A DNA stretch of 5,090 nucleotides from Actinomycetota bacterium (GTDB lineage Bacteria; Actinomycetota; Actinomycetes; Actinomycetales; Microbacteriaceae): the NCBI GenBank assembly GCA_009703445.1, contig WLGA01000084.1:1-5090 (forward strand), given 5' to 3'. The notes below the pieces were generated by a model, which saw only the letters and a program-made list of their open reading frames with translations, searched no databases and had not been told where the DNA came from. The first letter of the stretch is position 1. Every line of letters starts with the position of its first letter. The position numbers were made by a program, and so were the translations under genes. Below, piece after piece: positions 1-5,090 of the stretch.

Positions 1-378
1 AACCACTCAATCTTCTGGAACAACCTTGCTCCGGCCAACAGCGACCGCCCTTCAGGCGAACTGGCCGCGGCAATCAACGAGTTCTTTGGCTCATTCGAAG
101 CCTTCCAGGCACACTTCAACGCCAGCGCAATGGGCATTCAGGGTTCTGGTTGGAGCTTCTTGGCTTGGGATTCACTGGGCAAGCGCTTGATCATCGAGCA
201 GCTGTACGACCAGCAGGGCAACATCGTTGCTGGCAGCGTTCCGTTGCTAATGCTCGACATGTGGGAGCACGCTTTCTACCTTGACTACGTCAACGTAAAG
301 GGTGACTACGTCAAGGCATTCTGGAACATCATCAACTGGGCAGATGTTGAGGCGCGTTTCGCTGCGGCACGCGCGTAA
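1..378 (+). CDS. sodA: Superoxide dismutase (Fe/Mn family), C-terminal part, 5' end cut by window
   Basis: The protein disproportionates superoxide to oxygen and hydrogen peroxide in the cytoplasm. The frame is open from base 1 and gives 125 residues ending in TAA, so roughly the first 75-80 residues of a family protein of about 200 are missing. The fragment starts with NHSIFW, whose His (codon 2) is a metal ligand. QGSGW follows, then the hallmark DMWEHAFY (codons 86-93), whose Asp86 and His90 are the other two ligands visible here. The end, AFWNIINWADV, is typical of actinobacterial enzymes. At the second-sphere position occupied by His145 in M. tuberculosis FeSOD (YDHQ) this protein has Gln (YDQQ, base 211), which suggests manganese preference. 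That metal call is inference. The gene is probably a separate transcription unit, since a hairpin terminator follows it directly. Family assignment is very secure; the symbol sodA is conventional. Confidence 0.95.
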   Translation, partial: NHSIFWNNLAPANSDRPSGELAAAINEFFGSFEAFQAHFNASAMGIQGSGWSFLAWDSLGKRLIIEQLYDQQGNIVAGSVPLLMLDMWEHAFYLDYVNVKGDYVKAFWNIINWADVEARFAAARA

Positions 379-393
379 TCTCTTCCATTCCTG

Positions 394-413
394 CTAGTCT
401 GGGACTAGTTTTT
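394..413 (+). terminator. Rho-independent terminator after superoxide dismutase
   Basis: A perfect 6-bp stem CTAGTC/GACTAG (394-399 with 403-408) closes a 3-base TGG loop and is followed at once by five T (409-413). It starts 16 bases after the superoxide dismutase stop. The stem is short and only half G/C, so efficiency may be partial, but position and T-tract make termination of the sod transcript the natural reading. Confidence 0.7.
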
Positions 414-428
414 CCACCCAACGGCGCG

Positions 429-441
429 TGGTGAATCACCA
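429..441. promoter_or_regulatory. 13-bp perfect palindrome, operator-like, upstream of gap
   Basis: TGGTGA-A-TCACCA is a perfect inverted repeat around one central base, 60 bases before the gap start codon. Its TGGT...ACCA ends resemble operators of GntR-family repressors, but no specific regulator can be named. It could also fold in RNA as a 5-bp stem with an AAT loop. It sits at the inner edge of the 5' arm of the larger dyad, so a bound protein or the small hairpin would compete with the large stem. Confidence 0.4.
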
Positions 442-459
442 AAATAATCAAACCAAAAT
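431..459 (+). promoter_or_regulatory. Weak candidate promoter for the gap operon
   Basis: GTGAAT (431-436) and CAAAAT (454-459) are separated by 17 bases, matching TTGACA at 3 of 6 and TATAAT at 4 of 6 positions. The candidate -35 overlaps the palindrome at 429-441, which would suit repression. Transcription would then start near 466, giving a leader of about 36 bases. The match is weak and other A/T-rich hexamers lie nearby; the promoter is expected somewhere in 379-501, but this exact placement is tentative. Confidence 0.25.
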
Positions 460-501
460 CACGCGCCTTTTTTGGGGCGCCCAAACCATTTGGAGAACTA
501 A

Positions 502-1509
502 GTGGCTATTCGTGTTGGCATTAACGGTTTCGGCCGTATTGGACGTAACTATCTTCGCGCCGCTCTTGCAAAGGGCACCGAACTAGAGATCGTTGCAGTA
601 AACGACCTAAGTGACCCAAAGTCACTTGCACACCTTCTAAAGTACGACTCAGTAACCGGTCGTCTTCCACAGGAAGTCTCAGTTGACGGCCAGAACATCA
701 TCGTTGGTGGCAACATCATCAAGGTTCTAGCAGAGCGCAACCCAGCAGACCTTCCTTGGGGCGAGCTAGGCGTTGACATCGTTATCGAGTCAACCGGTCG
801 CTTCACCGATGCTGAGGCTGCAAAGGCTCACATCACCGCTGGCGCAAAGAAGGTTCTGATCTCAGCACCTGCAACCGGCGACGCTGCAACCTTCGTTATC
901 GGTGTCAACGAGCACCTATACGACCCTGCAAACCACCACATCATATCGAACGCGTCTTGCACCACCAACTGCCTTGCTCCATTCGCAAAGGTATTCAACG
1001 ACAACTTCGGTATCGAGAACGGTCTGATGACCACTGTTCACGCGTACACCGCTGACCAGAACCTCCAGGATGGCCCTCACGGCGACCTACGTCGCGCACG
1101 TGCAGCCGGCATCAACATCGTTCCTTCGTCAACCGGTGCAGCCAAGGCGATTGGCCTAGTTCTTCCAGAGCTAAAGGGCAAGCTAGACGGTTACGCACTT
1201 CGCGTTCCAGTTCCAACCGGCTCAATCACCGACCTCACCCTAGTTTCAAAGACCGACGTCACCGTCGAGCAGATCCAGGCTGCCTACAAGGCTGCTGCGG
1301 CTTCTGGCCCGATGAAGGGCATCTTGAAGTACACCGAGGACGAGATCGTTTCAAGCGACATCGTCACCGACCCGCACTCATCAATCGTTGACGCTGGTCT
1401 AATCAAGGTCATCGGTCGCACAGTCAAGATCAGCTCTTGGTACGACAACGAGTGGGGCTACTCAAACCGCCTAGTTGAACTAACCGAACTAGTAGCGAGC
1501 AAGCTCTAA
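502..1509 (+). CDS. gap: Glyceraldehyde-3-phosphate dehydrogenase, type I
   Basis: The enzyme oxidises and phosphorylates glyceraldehyde 3-phosphate to 1,3-bisphosphoglycerate in cytoplasmic glycolysis. The 335-residue length is normal for the family. The N-terminal Rossmann fold shows INGFGRIGR (residues 7-15) and Asp35 in VNDL, the residue that favours NAD over NADP. The catalytic segment SNASCTTNC carries the nucleophile Cys153, and His180 in TTVHAYT is the general base. LRRARAA and the C-terminal WYDNEWGYS are also intact. The start is GTG, supported by GGAG at 492-495 with a 6-base spacing and by conservation beginning at residue 3. This is the first gene of a gap-pgk-tpi-secG-rbpA run and is preceded by the only sizeable upstream spacer, where its promoter should lie. 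Half of its 30 leucines are encoded by CTA, an unusual preference for an actinobacterium. Confidence 0.98.
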   Translation: MAIRVGINGFGRIGRNYLRAALAKGTELEIVAVNDLSDPKSLAHLLKYDSVTGRLPQEVSVDGQNIIVGGNIIKVLAERNPADLPWGELGVDIVIESTGRFTDAEAAKAHITAGAKKVLISAPATGDAATFVIGVNEHLYDPANHHIISNASCTTNCLAPFAKVFNDNFGIENGLMTTVHAYTADQNLQDGPHGDLRRARAAGINIVPSSTGAAKAIGLVLPELKGKLDGYALRVPVPTGSITDLTLVSKTDVTVEQIQAAYKAAAASGPMKGILKYTEDEIVSSDIVTDPHSSIVDAGLIKVIGRTVKISSWYDNEWGYSNRLVELTELVASKL

Positions 1510-1518
1510 AAAGCAACT

Positions 1519-1537
1519 GAACCGAGTCATTCGGTTC
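1519..1537 (+). other. Hairpin in the gap-pgk spacer
   Basis: GAACCGA/TCGGTTC (1519-1525 with 1531-1537) is a perfect 7-bp stem with a 5-base GTCAT loop. No T-run follows, so it is not an intrinsic terminator. It ends 2 bases before the likely pgk ribosome binding site GAAAG (1540-1544). Plausible roles are protecting the 3' end of the abundant gap message, guiding processing, or modulating pgk translation; none is shown by the sequence. Confidence 0.55.
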
Positions 1538-1550
1538 GTGAAAGATTCAA

Positions 1551-2756
1551 ATGCGTAAACTCTCAGATCTACCAAACCTTGACGGCAAGCGAGTTGTTAT
1601 TCGCTGCGACCTAAACGTTCCGCTAGACGGAACCCGCATCACCGATGACGGTCGCATCGTTGCCTCAGTTCCAACCATCAAGTACTTGGTAGATCAGGGC
1701 GCCAAGGTGGTCGTTATTTCACACCTTGGTCGCCCAGAGGGTGCGCCTGAAGCAAAGTACTCGCTAGAGCCAGCTGCAAAGCGACTCGGCGAGCTTCTCG
1801 GTCAGCCTGTGTTCTTCGCTTCCGACACCGTCGGCAGCGAGGCACGGGGTGCCGTGAGGGCATTGGCTCGCGGTGGGGTAGTAGTTCTAGAGAACCTACG
1901 TTTCAACCCGGGCGAAACCAGCAAGGATGCGGCTGAGCGCGAAGCGTTCGCAGCAAAGCTTGCCGAGTTCGGAGATTTCTTCATCAGCGATGGCTTCGGT
2001 GTTGTTCACCGCAAGCAGGCATCTGTTTATGAACTCGCCAAGGCGCTACCAAGCGCAGTTGGCCTACTTATCGAGAAGGAACTTGACGTTCTAACTCGCC
2101 TAACCAGCACCCCGGAGCGCCCATACGCGGTTGTTCTTGGTGGTTCAAAGGTTAGCGACAAGCTCGGTGTAATCGATCACCTGCTACCTACCGTGAACAA
2201 GCTACTCGTCGGAGGCGGAATGGTCTTCACCTTCCTAGCAGCTCAGGGGCACAAGGTCGGTTCGAGCCTGCTAGAGGTAGACCAGATCGACACCTGCAAG
2301 GAATACCTGAAGCGCGCTGCCGAACTAGGCATCGAAGTTATTCTGCCTACTGACATCGTGGTTGCTTCAAAGTTCGGCGCCGACGCCGAGGTAGCTATCA
2401 CAGATGCAGACGCAATCGAATCAAGCCCATTCGGCGAAAAGGGCCTCGGTCTAGACATCGGCCCTGAGTCGGCTGCGCGTTTCGCCGCAGAAATCGCATC
2501 ATCCAAGACCGTCTTCTGGAACGGCCCAATGGGCGTGTTTGAGATCGACAAGTTTGCTAACGGAACCCGCGCAGTTGCCAAGGCACTGACCGAGGTTCAG
2601 GGCCTCAGCGTGGTCGGCGGTGGCGACTCAGCCGCGGCCGTTCGCATCCTTGGCTTCGCAGATGACCAGTTCGGTCACATTTCTACCGGTGGTGGCGCTA
2701 GCCTCGAGTTCCTCGAGGGCAAGAAGCTCCCTGGCATCGAAGTTCTAAACGACTAA
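1551..2756 (+). CDS. pgk: Phosphoglycerate kinase
   Basis: The enzyme transfers the acyl phosphate of 1,3-bisphosphoglycerate to ADP, the first ATP-yielding step of glycolysis, in the cytoplasm. All expected blocks are present in its 401 residues, a normal length. The N-terminal substrate domain has RCDLNVP (residues 18-24), SHLGRP (57-62), ENLRF (114-118) and DGFGVVHR (147-154), the last being the actinobacterial form of the usual DAFGTAHR. The C-terminal nucleotide domain has GGSKVSDK with Lys200, NGPMGVFE (324-331), and the phosphate-binding GGGDS (356-360). The ATG follows a weak GAAAG site with 6-base spacing. It lies 41 bases after gap, with a hairpin in the spacer, and 14 bases before tpi, so co-transcription is expected. 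CTA is again common for leucine. Confidence 0.98.
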   Translation: MRKLSDLPNLDGKRVVIRCDLNVPLDGTRITDDGRIVASVPTIKYLVDQGAKVVVISHLGRPEGAPEAKYSLEPAAKRLGELLGQPVFFASDTVGSEARGAVRALARGGVVVLENLRFNPGETSKDAAEREAFAAKLAEFGDFFISDGFGVVHRKQASVYELAKALPSAVGLLIEKELDVLTRLTSTPERPYAVVLGGSKVSDKLGVIDHLLPTVNKLLVGGGMVFTFLAAQGHKVGSSLLEVDQIDTCKEYLKRAAELGIEVILPTDIVVASKFGADAEVAITDADAIESSPFGEKGLGLDIGPESAARFAAEIASSKTVFWNGPMGVFEIDKFANGTRAVAKALTEVQGLSVVGGGDSAAAVRILGFADDQFGHISTGGGASLEFLEGKKLPGIEVLND

Positions 2757-2770
2757 TAGGAGTCCCAATA

Positions 2771-3556
2771 ATGGCTAACCGCGTTCCGCTAATCGCAGGC
2801 AACTGGAAGATGAACCTCGACCACCAGCAGGCAATCGCCTTGGTGCAGAAGCTTTCATGGACCTTGAACGATGCCGACCACGACTACAAGACCACCGAGG
2901 TCGTAGTGTTCCCACCGTTCACCGACATCCGCTCGGTTCAGACCCTCATGGATGCAGACAAGCTCGAGCTTGGTCTTGGTGCACAGGACCTTTCGAAGTT
3001 CGATTCAGGTGCTTACACCGGTGAAGTTTCGGGTGCATTCTTGAGCAAGCTTGACGTCAAGTATGTTTTGGTTGGCCACTCAGAGCGTCGCCAGTACCAC
3101 TCGGAGGGCGATGACGTCATCCAGGCAAAGACCGCAGCTGCTTTCCGCCACGGTCTAATCCCAGTGATCTGCGTCGGTGAAACTCTTGAAGAGCTTGAGA
3201 CCGAAGGTCAGAGTGCCGTTCCGGTTCGCCAGACCTTGGCGGCTCTTGCCGGTCACGACAAGCTTGGCGAATTCGTCATTGCTTACGAGCCAGTATGGGC
3301 AATCGGCACCGGCAAGGTTGCTACCGCAGAAGAGGCTGCTGCAGTTTGTGGCAAGATTCGCGAGGCACTTGCTGCCGAGTTCGGCGAAGAGCTTGCCCAG
3401 GCCACTCGCATTCTTTACGGTGGTTCGGTGAAGGCAAACAACGTTGCCGGCTTCCTACGCAGCACCGAAGTCGACGGCGTGCTTGTCGGCGGCGCTAGCC
3501 TCGATGCCGAAGAGTTCAGCGGTATTGCTCGTTTCTTGAAGCACATCGCTCTATAA
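2771..3556 (+). CDS. tpiA: Triosephosphate isomerase
   Basis: The enzyme interconverts dihydroxyacetone phosphate and glyceraldehyde 3-phosphate, feeding the dehydrogenase encoded two genes upstream. The 261-residue TIM barrel is of normal bacterial length. Catalytic residues are all visible: Lys13 in GNWKMN, His103 in GHSERR, and Glu173 in AYEPVWAIGTG, the last beginning the mobile loop 6. The phosphate-binding YGGSV (216-220) and the C-terminal GVLVGGASL complete the site. A strong AGGAG at 2758-2762 stands 8 bases before the ATG, only 14 bases after the pgk stop, so pgk and tpi form one operon. Nothing is missing or odd. Leucine is mostly CTT, TTG and CTC here, unlike gap. Confidence 0.98.
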   Translation: MANRVPLIAGNWKMNLDHQQAIALVQKLSWTLNDADHDYKTTEVVVFPPFTDIRSVQTLMDADKLELGLGAQDLSKFDSGAYTGEVSGAFLSKLDVKYVLVGHSERRQYHSEGDDVIQAKTAAAFRHGLIPVICVGETLEELETEGQSAVPVRQTLAALAGHDKLGEFVIAYEPVWAIGTGKVATAEEAAAVCGKIREALAAEFGEELAQATRILYGGSVKANNVAGFLRSTEVDGVLVGGASLDAEEFSGIARFLKHIAL

Positions 3557-3593
3557 TTTCCTAAGACCGCATCAAATAAAGGACTTCGCCCTA

Positions 3594-3845
3594 ATGGCCG
3601 CACTTCAGATCGCACTTCAGGTGCTTCTAGCAATCACCTCACTGCTTCTAACCTTGCTCATTCTTTTGCACAAGGCACGCGGTGGCGGTCTTTCTGACAT
3701 GTTCGGTGGCGGCGTCACCTCAGCTCTTGGCAGCTCAGGCGTTGCAGAGCGCAACCTAAACCGCATCACCGTCATCCTTGGTGTGGTTTGGATTGTCGTA
3801 ATCATCACCCTGGGTCTCTTCACCCGTTTCGGTCTAGTCGCCTAA
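3594..3845 (+). CDS. secG: SecG, protein-export translocase subunit
   Basis: SecG is the small non-essential partner of SecY and SecE in the inner-membrane channel that exports unfolded proteins. The 83-residue protein has the family's two-helix layout: a hydrophobic segment at about residues 4-25, a cytoplasmic loop with the conserved glycine-rich KARGGGLSDMFGGG (27-40), and a second hydrophobic segment at about 58-76 that ends in a short polar tail. The ATG is preceded by AAAGGA (3578-3583) at 10 bases. It lies 37 bases after tpi and 13 bases before rbpA. Placement of secG behind the triose-phosphate genes is a common actinobacterial arrangement; in Corynebacterium ppc lies between tpi and secG, but here it is absent. 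No own promoter is evident. Confidence 0.95.
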   Translation: MAALQIALQVLLAITSLLLTLLILLHKARGGGLSDMFGGGVTSALGSSGVAERNLNRITVILGVVWIVVIITLGLFTRFGLVA

Positions 3846-3858
3846 ATAGGACACAAGA

Positions 3859-4236
3859 ATGAGCAACGGCGGGTCAGCAATTCGAGGATCTCGCGTTGGC
3901 GCTGGTCCGATGGGTGAGGCTGACCGCGGCTTTCAAGCCGAACGCGTTGAACGAAACTATTACTGCTCAAACGGGCACGCAACCAATCGCGCTTTTGCTG
4001 CGAATGTCGATGCGGTGGAGATCCCGGAGCAACTTGATTGCCCTAACTGCGGTCTGCCAGCCGGCCAGGATAAAGACAACCCGCCAATCATCGCCAAGCA
4101 CGAGCCTTATAAGACTCACCTTGCCTATGTAAAAGAGCGTCGCACCGATGACGAGGCAAAAGAACTTTTAGAAGAAGCCGTCTCTGCAGTTCGCGAGCGA
4201 CGCATCCGCCTAGCCGAAGCTGCGGCTAGCGACTAA
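3859..4236 (+). CDS. rbpA: RNA polymerase-binding protein RbpA
   Basis: RbpA is an actinobacterial transcription factor that binds RNA polymerase and the principal sigma factor and stabilises the open promoter complex. In its 125 residues the N-terminal tail contains AIRGSRVGA (7-15). The zinc-binding core follows, with Cys36 and His40 in YYCSNGH and Cys61 and Cys64 in DCPNCGLPAG, so it belongs to the zinc-carrying (Streptomyces-like) forms rather than the mycobacterial form lacking these cysteines. After a basic linker comes the sigma-interaction domain (about 86-118), with KTHLAYVKERR and a charged helix ending in RERR. AGGA at 3848-3851 lies 7 bases before the ATG. It is the last gene of the run: a terminator follows, and its stop overlaps that of pgl on the other strand. 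The 13-base spacing suggests transcription with secG, though an internal promoter cannot be excluded. Confidence 0.95.
   Translation: MSNGGSAIRGSRVGAGPMGEADRGFQAERVERNYYCSNGHATNRAFAANVDAVEIPEQLDCPNCGLPAGQDKDNPPIIAKHEPYKTHLAYVKERRTDDEAKELLEEAVSAVRERRIRLAEAAASD
4210..4229. other. Hairpin in the last codons of rbpA
   Basis: CTAGCCG/CGGCTAG (4210-4216 with 4223-4229) is a perfect 7-bp stem with a 6-base loop, within the codons for the LAEAAAS end of RbpA. No T-run follows on either strand. It lies just past the pgl stop for minus-strand transcription, so it could help end or stabilise the 3' end of the opcA-pgl message. Chance is possible because the segment encodes repeated Ala and Glu. Confidence 0.3.
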
Positions 4237-4955
4237 CAACCCCAGGTTGTAGTGCCCGCCGTTTGGTCAACGAACCAAACGGTTTTTATTTTGCCGTGAA
4301 CTCGGCCCACCGGCAAAGAAGTTGGGTCATCTCCAAAAGCAACATTCACCGCGTCAGCCTTGTCTGCTCCGGCGACTGTGAACCAAATCTCGTCAGCTGC
4401 GTTCATCGCCTCGTAGGTGAAGCTCAGACGCTGCGGTGGAGGCTTAGGGGAATCGTGCTCGGCGATGATCTGAACGCCGGGTGCCGGTGTTGGCTTGCCA
4501 GGGAACAAGCTGTTGATGTGCCCATCCGGGCCCATTCCTAGAAACACGAGATCAAAGTGCGGGCGAACATCTTCGACGTAGGCGGCAAACTGAGCGGCAG
4601 CCTCATCCAAGGTCAGCCCGTTATCGGCACTCGGAAACTGGTGCAGCTTTGCAGAATCGATCTGGATTTTGGAGAACAAAGCGTTGTGTGCCTGCACAGA
4701 GTTGCGGTCAGCGCTGTCTGACGCGACGAAGCGCTCGTCACCCCACCAGAAATTGATACGGTTGAAGTCAAAGGATGCGGCACGTTCATTCAGAGCGATC
4801 TCGGCGAGAGTTGCGATACCCACGGTTCCACCGGTGATAGCAACATGTGCTTCAGGCTTGGCAGCCAAAACCTCATCCATCTTCACGAAGAAGGCTTCGG
4901 CGGCATTGCGCGCCACCGATTGCCCATCCTTGAAGCGGTTGACCAAAACTGACAT
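4233..4955 (-). CDS. pgl: 6-phosphogluconolactonase
   Basis: The enzyme hydrolyses 6-phosphoglucono-1,5-lactone to 6-phosphogluconate, the second step of the oxidative pentose phosphate pathway, in the cytoplasm. The 240-residue length is typical of the Pgl/DevB family. Visible blocks are TGG (41-43) in place of the usual SGG, WGDERFV (71-77), RNS with Asn85, the signature GMGPDGH (140-146) followed by SLFPG, KPPPQRLS with Arg177, AGADKA (196-200) and the C-terminal VWFVD (226-230). The signature together with the KPPPQR block favours Pgl over related glucosamine-6-phosphate isomerases. The ATG overlaps the opcA stop as TAATG, so translation is probably coupled; the nearest purine-rich site (CAGGG) is rather distant. 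The TAG stop overlaps the rbpA stop, and the last codons contain the rbpA terminator. Only one of 13 leucines uses CTA. Confidence 0.96.
   Translation of the reverse strand: MSVLVNRFKDGQSVARNAAEAFFVKMDEVLAAKPEAHVAITGGTVGIATLAEIALNERAASFDFNRINFWWGDERFVASDSADRNSVQAHNALFSKIQIDSAKLHQFPSADNGLTLDEAAAQFAAYVEDVRPHFDLVFLGMGPDGHINSLFPGKPTPAPGVQIIAEHDSPKPPPQRLSFTYEAMNAADEIWFTVAGADKADAVNVAFGDDPTSLPVGRVHGKIKTVWFVDQTAGTTTWGC
4259..4287 (+). terminator. Rho-independent terminator of the gap-rbpA operon, inside pgl
   Basis: CCGTTTGGT/ACCAAACGG (4259-4267 with 4274-4282) is a perfect 9-bp stem with a 6-base CAACGA loop, followed by TTTTT (4283-4287) and a further T-rich stretch. It begins 22 bases after the rbpA stop, which makes it a classic intrinsic terminator for plus-strand transcription. 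The same bases on the other strand encode TVWFVDQT near the C terminus of Pgl. There is no matching T-run for the minus strand. Confidence 0.88.
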
Positions 4956-5090
4956 TATTTGCCGAAACCCTGGGTGATTACCTTGCCGAACAAGTCATCA
5001 GGGTCGAGGCGACGCAAGTCTTCGCTCAAGCAGTCGCGCAGGCTGCGACGAGGCAAGCTGATTTCGCGAGTCGGCTGAGTTGGCTGAATC
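4955..5090 (-). CDS. opcA: OpcA, glucose-6-phosphate dehydrogenase assembly protein, C-terminal 44 residues
   Basis: OpcA is needed for assembly or full activity of glucose-6-phosphate dehydrogenase (Zwf) in actinobacteria and cyanobacteria. Only the C-terminal 44 codons are in the window; the gene enters from the right edge. The complement of 5089-4958 reads IQPTQPTREISLPRRSLRDC and then LSEDLRRLDPDDLFGKVITQ, closed by GFGK and TAA. The blocks SLPRRSLRDCLSEDLRRLDPDD match the family's conserved C terminus. Position immediately before pgl, joined through TAATG, fits the actinobacterial zwf-opcA-pgl order, so zwf is predicted just outside the window. Identity rests on a short fragment plus context. 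Confidence 0.88.
   Translation of the reverse strand, partial: IQPTQPTREISLPRRSLRDCLSEDLRRLDPDDLFGKVITQGFGK

Larger units (their letters stand above)
423..473 (+). terminator. Second terminator-like dyad with long loop, upstream of gap
   Basis: A perfect 8-bp G/C-rich stem GGCGCGTG/CACGCGCC (423-430 with 460-467) is followed by six T (468-473). The loop is 29 bases, much longer than in a usual intrinsic terminator, and is A-rich. It could be a back-up terminator for sod read-through or an attenuator in the gap leader, depending on where gap transcription starts. The 3' arm can also pair with 476-480 (GCGCC/GGCGC), which would break the large stem. Structure is seen directly; function is inferred. 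Confidence 0.5.

Noticed and set aside
130..378. A short 82-residue gene starting at ATG 130
   Set aside because: The same frame is open back to base 1 and encodes the conserved NHSIFW metal-ligand segment of superoxide dismutase, so this Met is internal.
475..482. GGGCGCCC palindrome before gap as a hairpin
   Set aside because: A self-complementary 8-mer leaves no room for a loop. Its bases matter only as the partner of 463-467 or by chance.
549..1034. Minus-strand reading frames within gap (549-806 and 828-1034)
   Set aside because: They are antisense to conserved gap codons, have low-complexity Ser/Arg/Pro-rich products, no ribosome site and no recognisable family.
2243..2581. 112-residue minus-strand reading frame within pgk
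   Set aside because: It lies wholly opposite the conserved nucleotide-binding domain of pgk and its Ser/Ala/Pro-rich product is typical of a shadow frame.
4517..4538. Pgl signature followed by INSLFPG as a sign of glucosamine-6-phosphate isomerase
   Set aside because: SLFPG, KPPPQR and the WFVD C terminus are 6-phosphogluconolactonase features, and the opcA neighbour agrees.
4263..4977. Plus-strand reading frames opposite pgl (4263-4541 and 4669-4977)
   Set aside because: Pgl on the minus strand has every family motif, and the first of these frames begins inside the rbpA terminator hairpin.
1..5090. CRISPR arrays, insertion sequences, tRNA genes, phage or toxin-antitoxin modules
   Set aside because: Nearly all bases are explained by housekeeping genes. 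No direct-repeat array, transposase or tRNA-like fold was seen in the spacers.

Overview
The window looks like an ordinary chromosomal segment of an actinobacterium. RbpA and OpcA are essentially actinobacterial proteins, and the order gap-pgk-tpi-secG facing pgl-opcA is the arrangement known from Corynebacterium and relatives, here without ppc between tpi and secG. Base composition is moderate, only a little above half G+C by eye, and leucine CTA and serine TCA are frequent. That fits a small-genome, moderate-GC lineage such as freshwater Microbacteriaceae (Rhodoluna/Aquiluna type) better than a high-GC soil actinomycete. The lineage is an inference and was not tested.

Layout: 1-378 is the 3' part of an Fe/Mn superoxide dismutase gene, followed by a compact hairpin terminator. 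The 123-base gap before gap holds a second, long-looped terminator-like dyad, a 13-base perfect palindrome and a weak promoter candidate. From 502 to 4236 five genes run on the plus strand with short spacers: glyceraldehyde-3-phosphate dehydrogenase, phosphoglycerate kinase, triosephosphate isomerase, SecG and RbpA. All but pgk (weak GAAAG) have a clear Shine-Dalgarno sequence. A strong terminator follows rbpA. On the minus strand, the 3' end of opcA (entering from the right edge) and complete pgl are fused by a TAATG stop/start overlap and converge on rbpA, with overlapping stop codons.

Functionally, the plus-strand operon supplies the triose-phosphate section of glycolysis plus one protein-export subunit and one global transcription factor. 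The minus-strand genes belong to the oxidative pentose phosphate pathway: OpcA assists glucose-6-phosphate dehydrogenase and Pgl hydrolyses its lactone product.

No mobile element, CRISPR array, tRNA or rRNA is visible, and no undescribed system stands out. The points most worth a second look are the folded and palindromic gap leader, the rbpA terminator lying inside conserved codons of pgl, a hairpin just before pgk, and the unusual use of CTA as the main leucine codon of gap.
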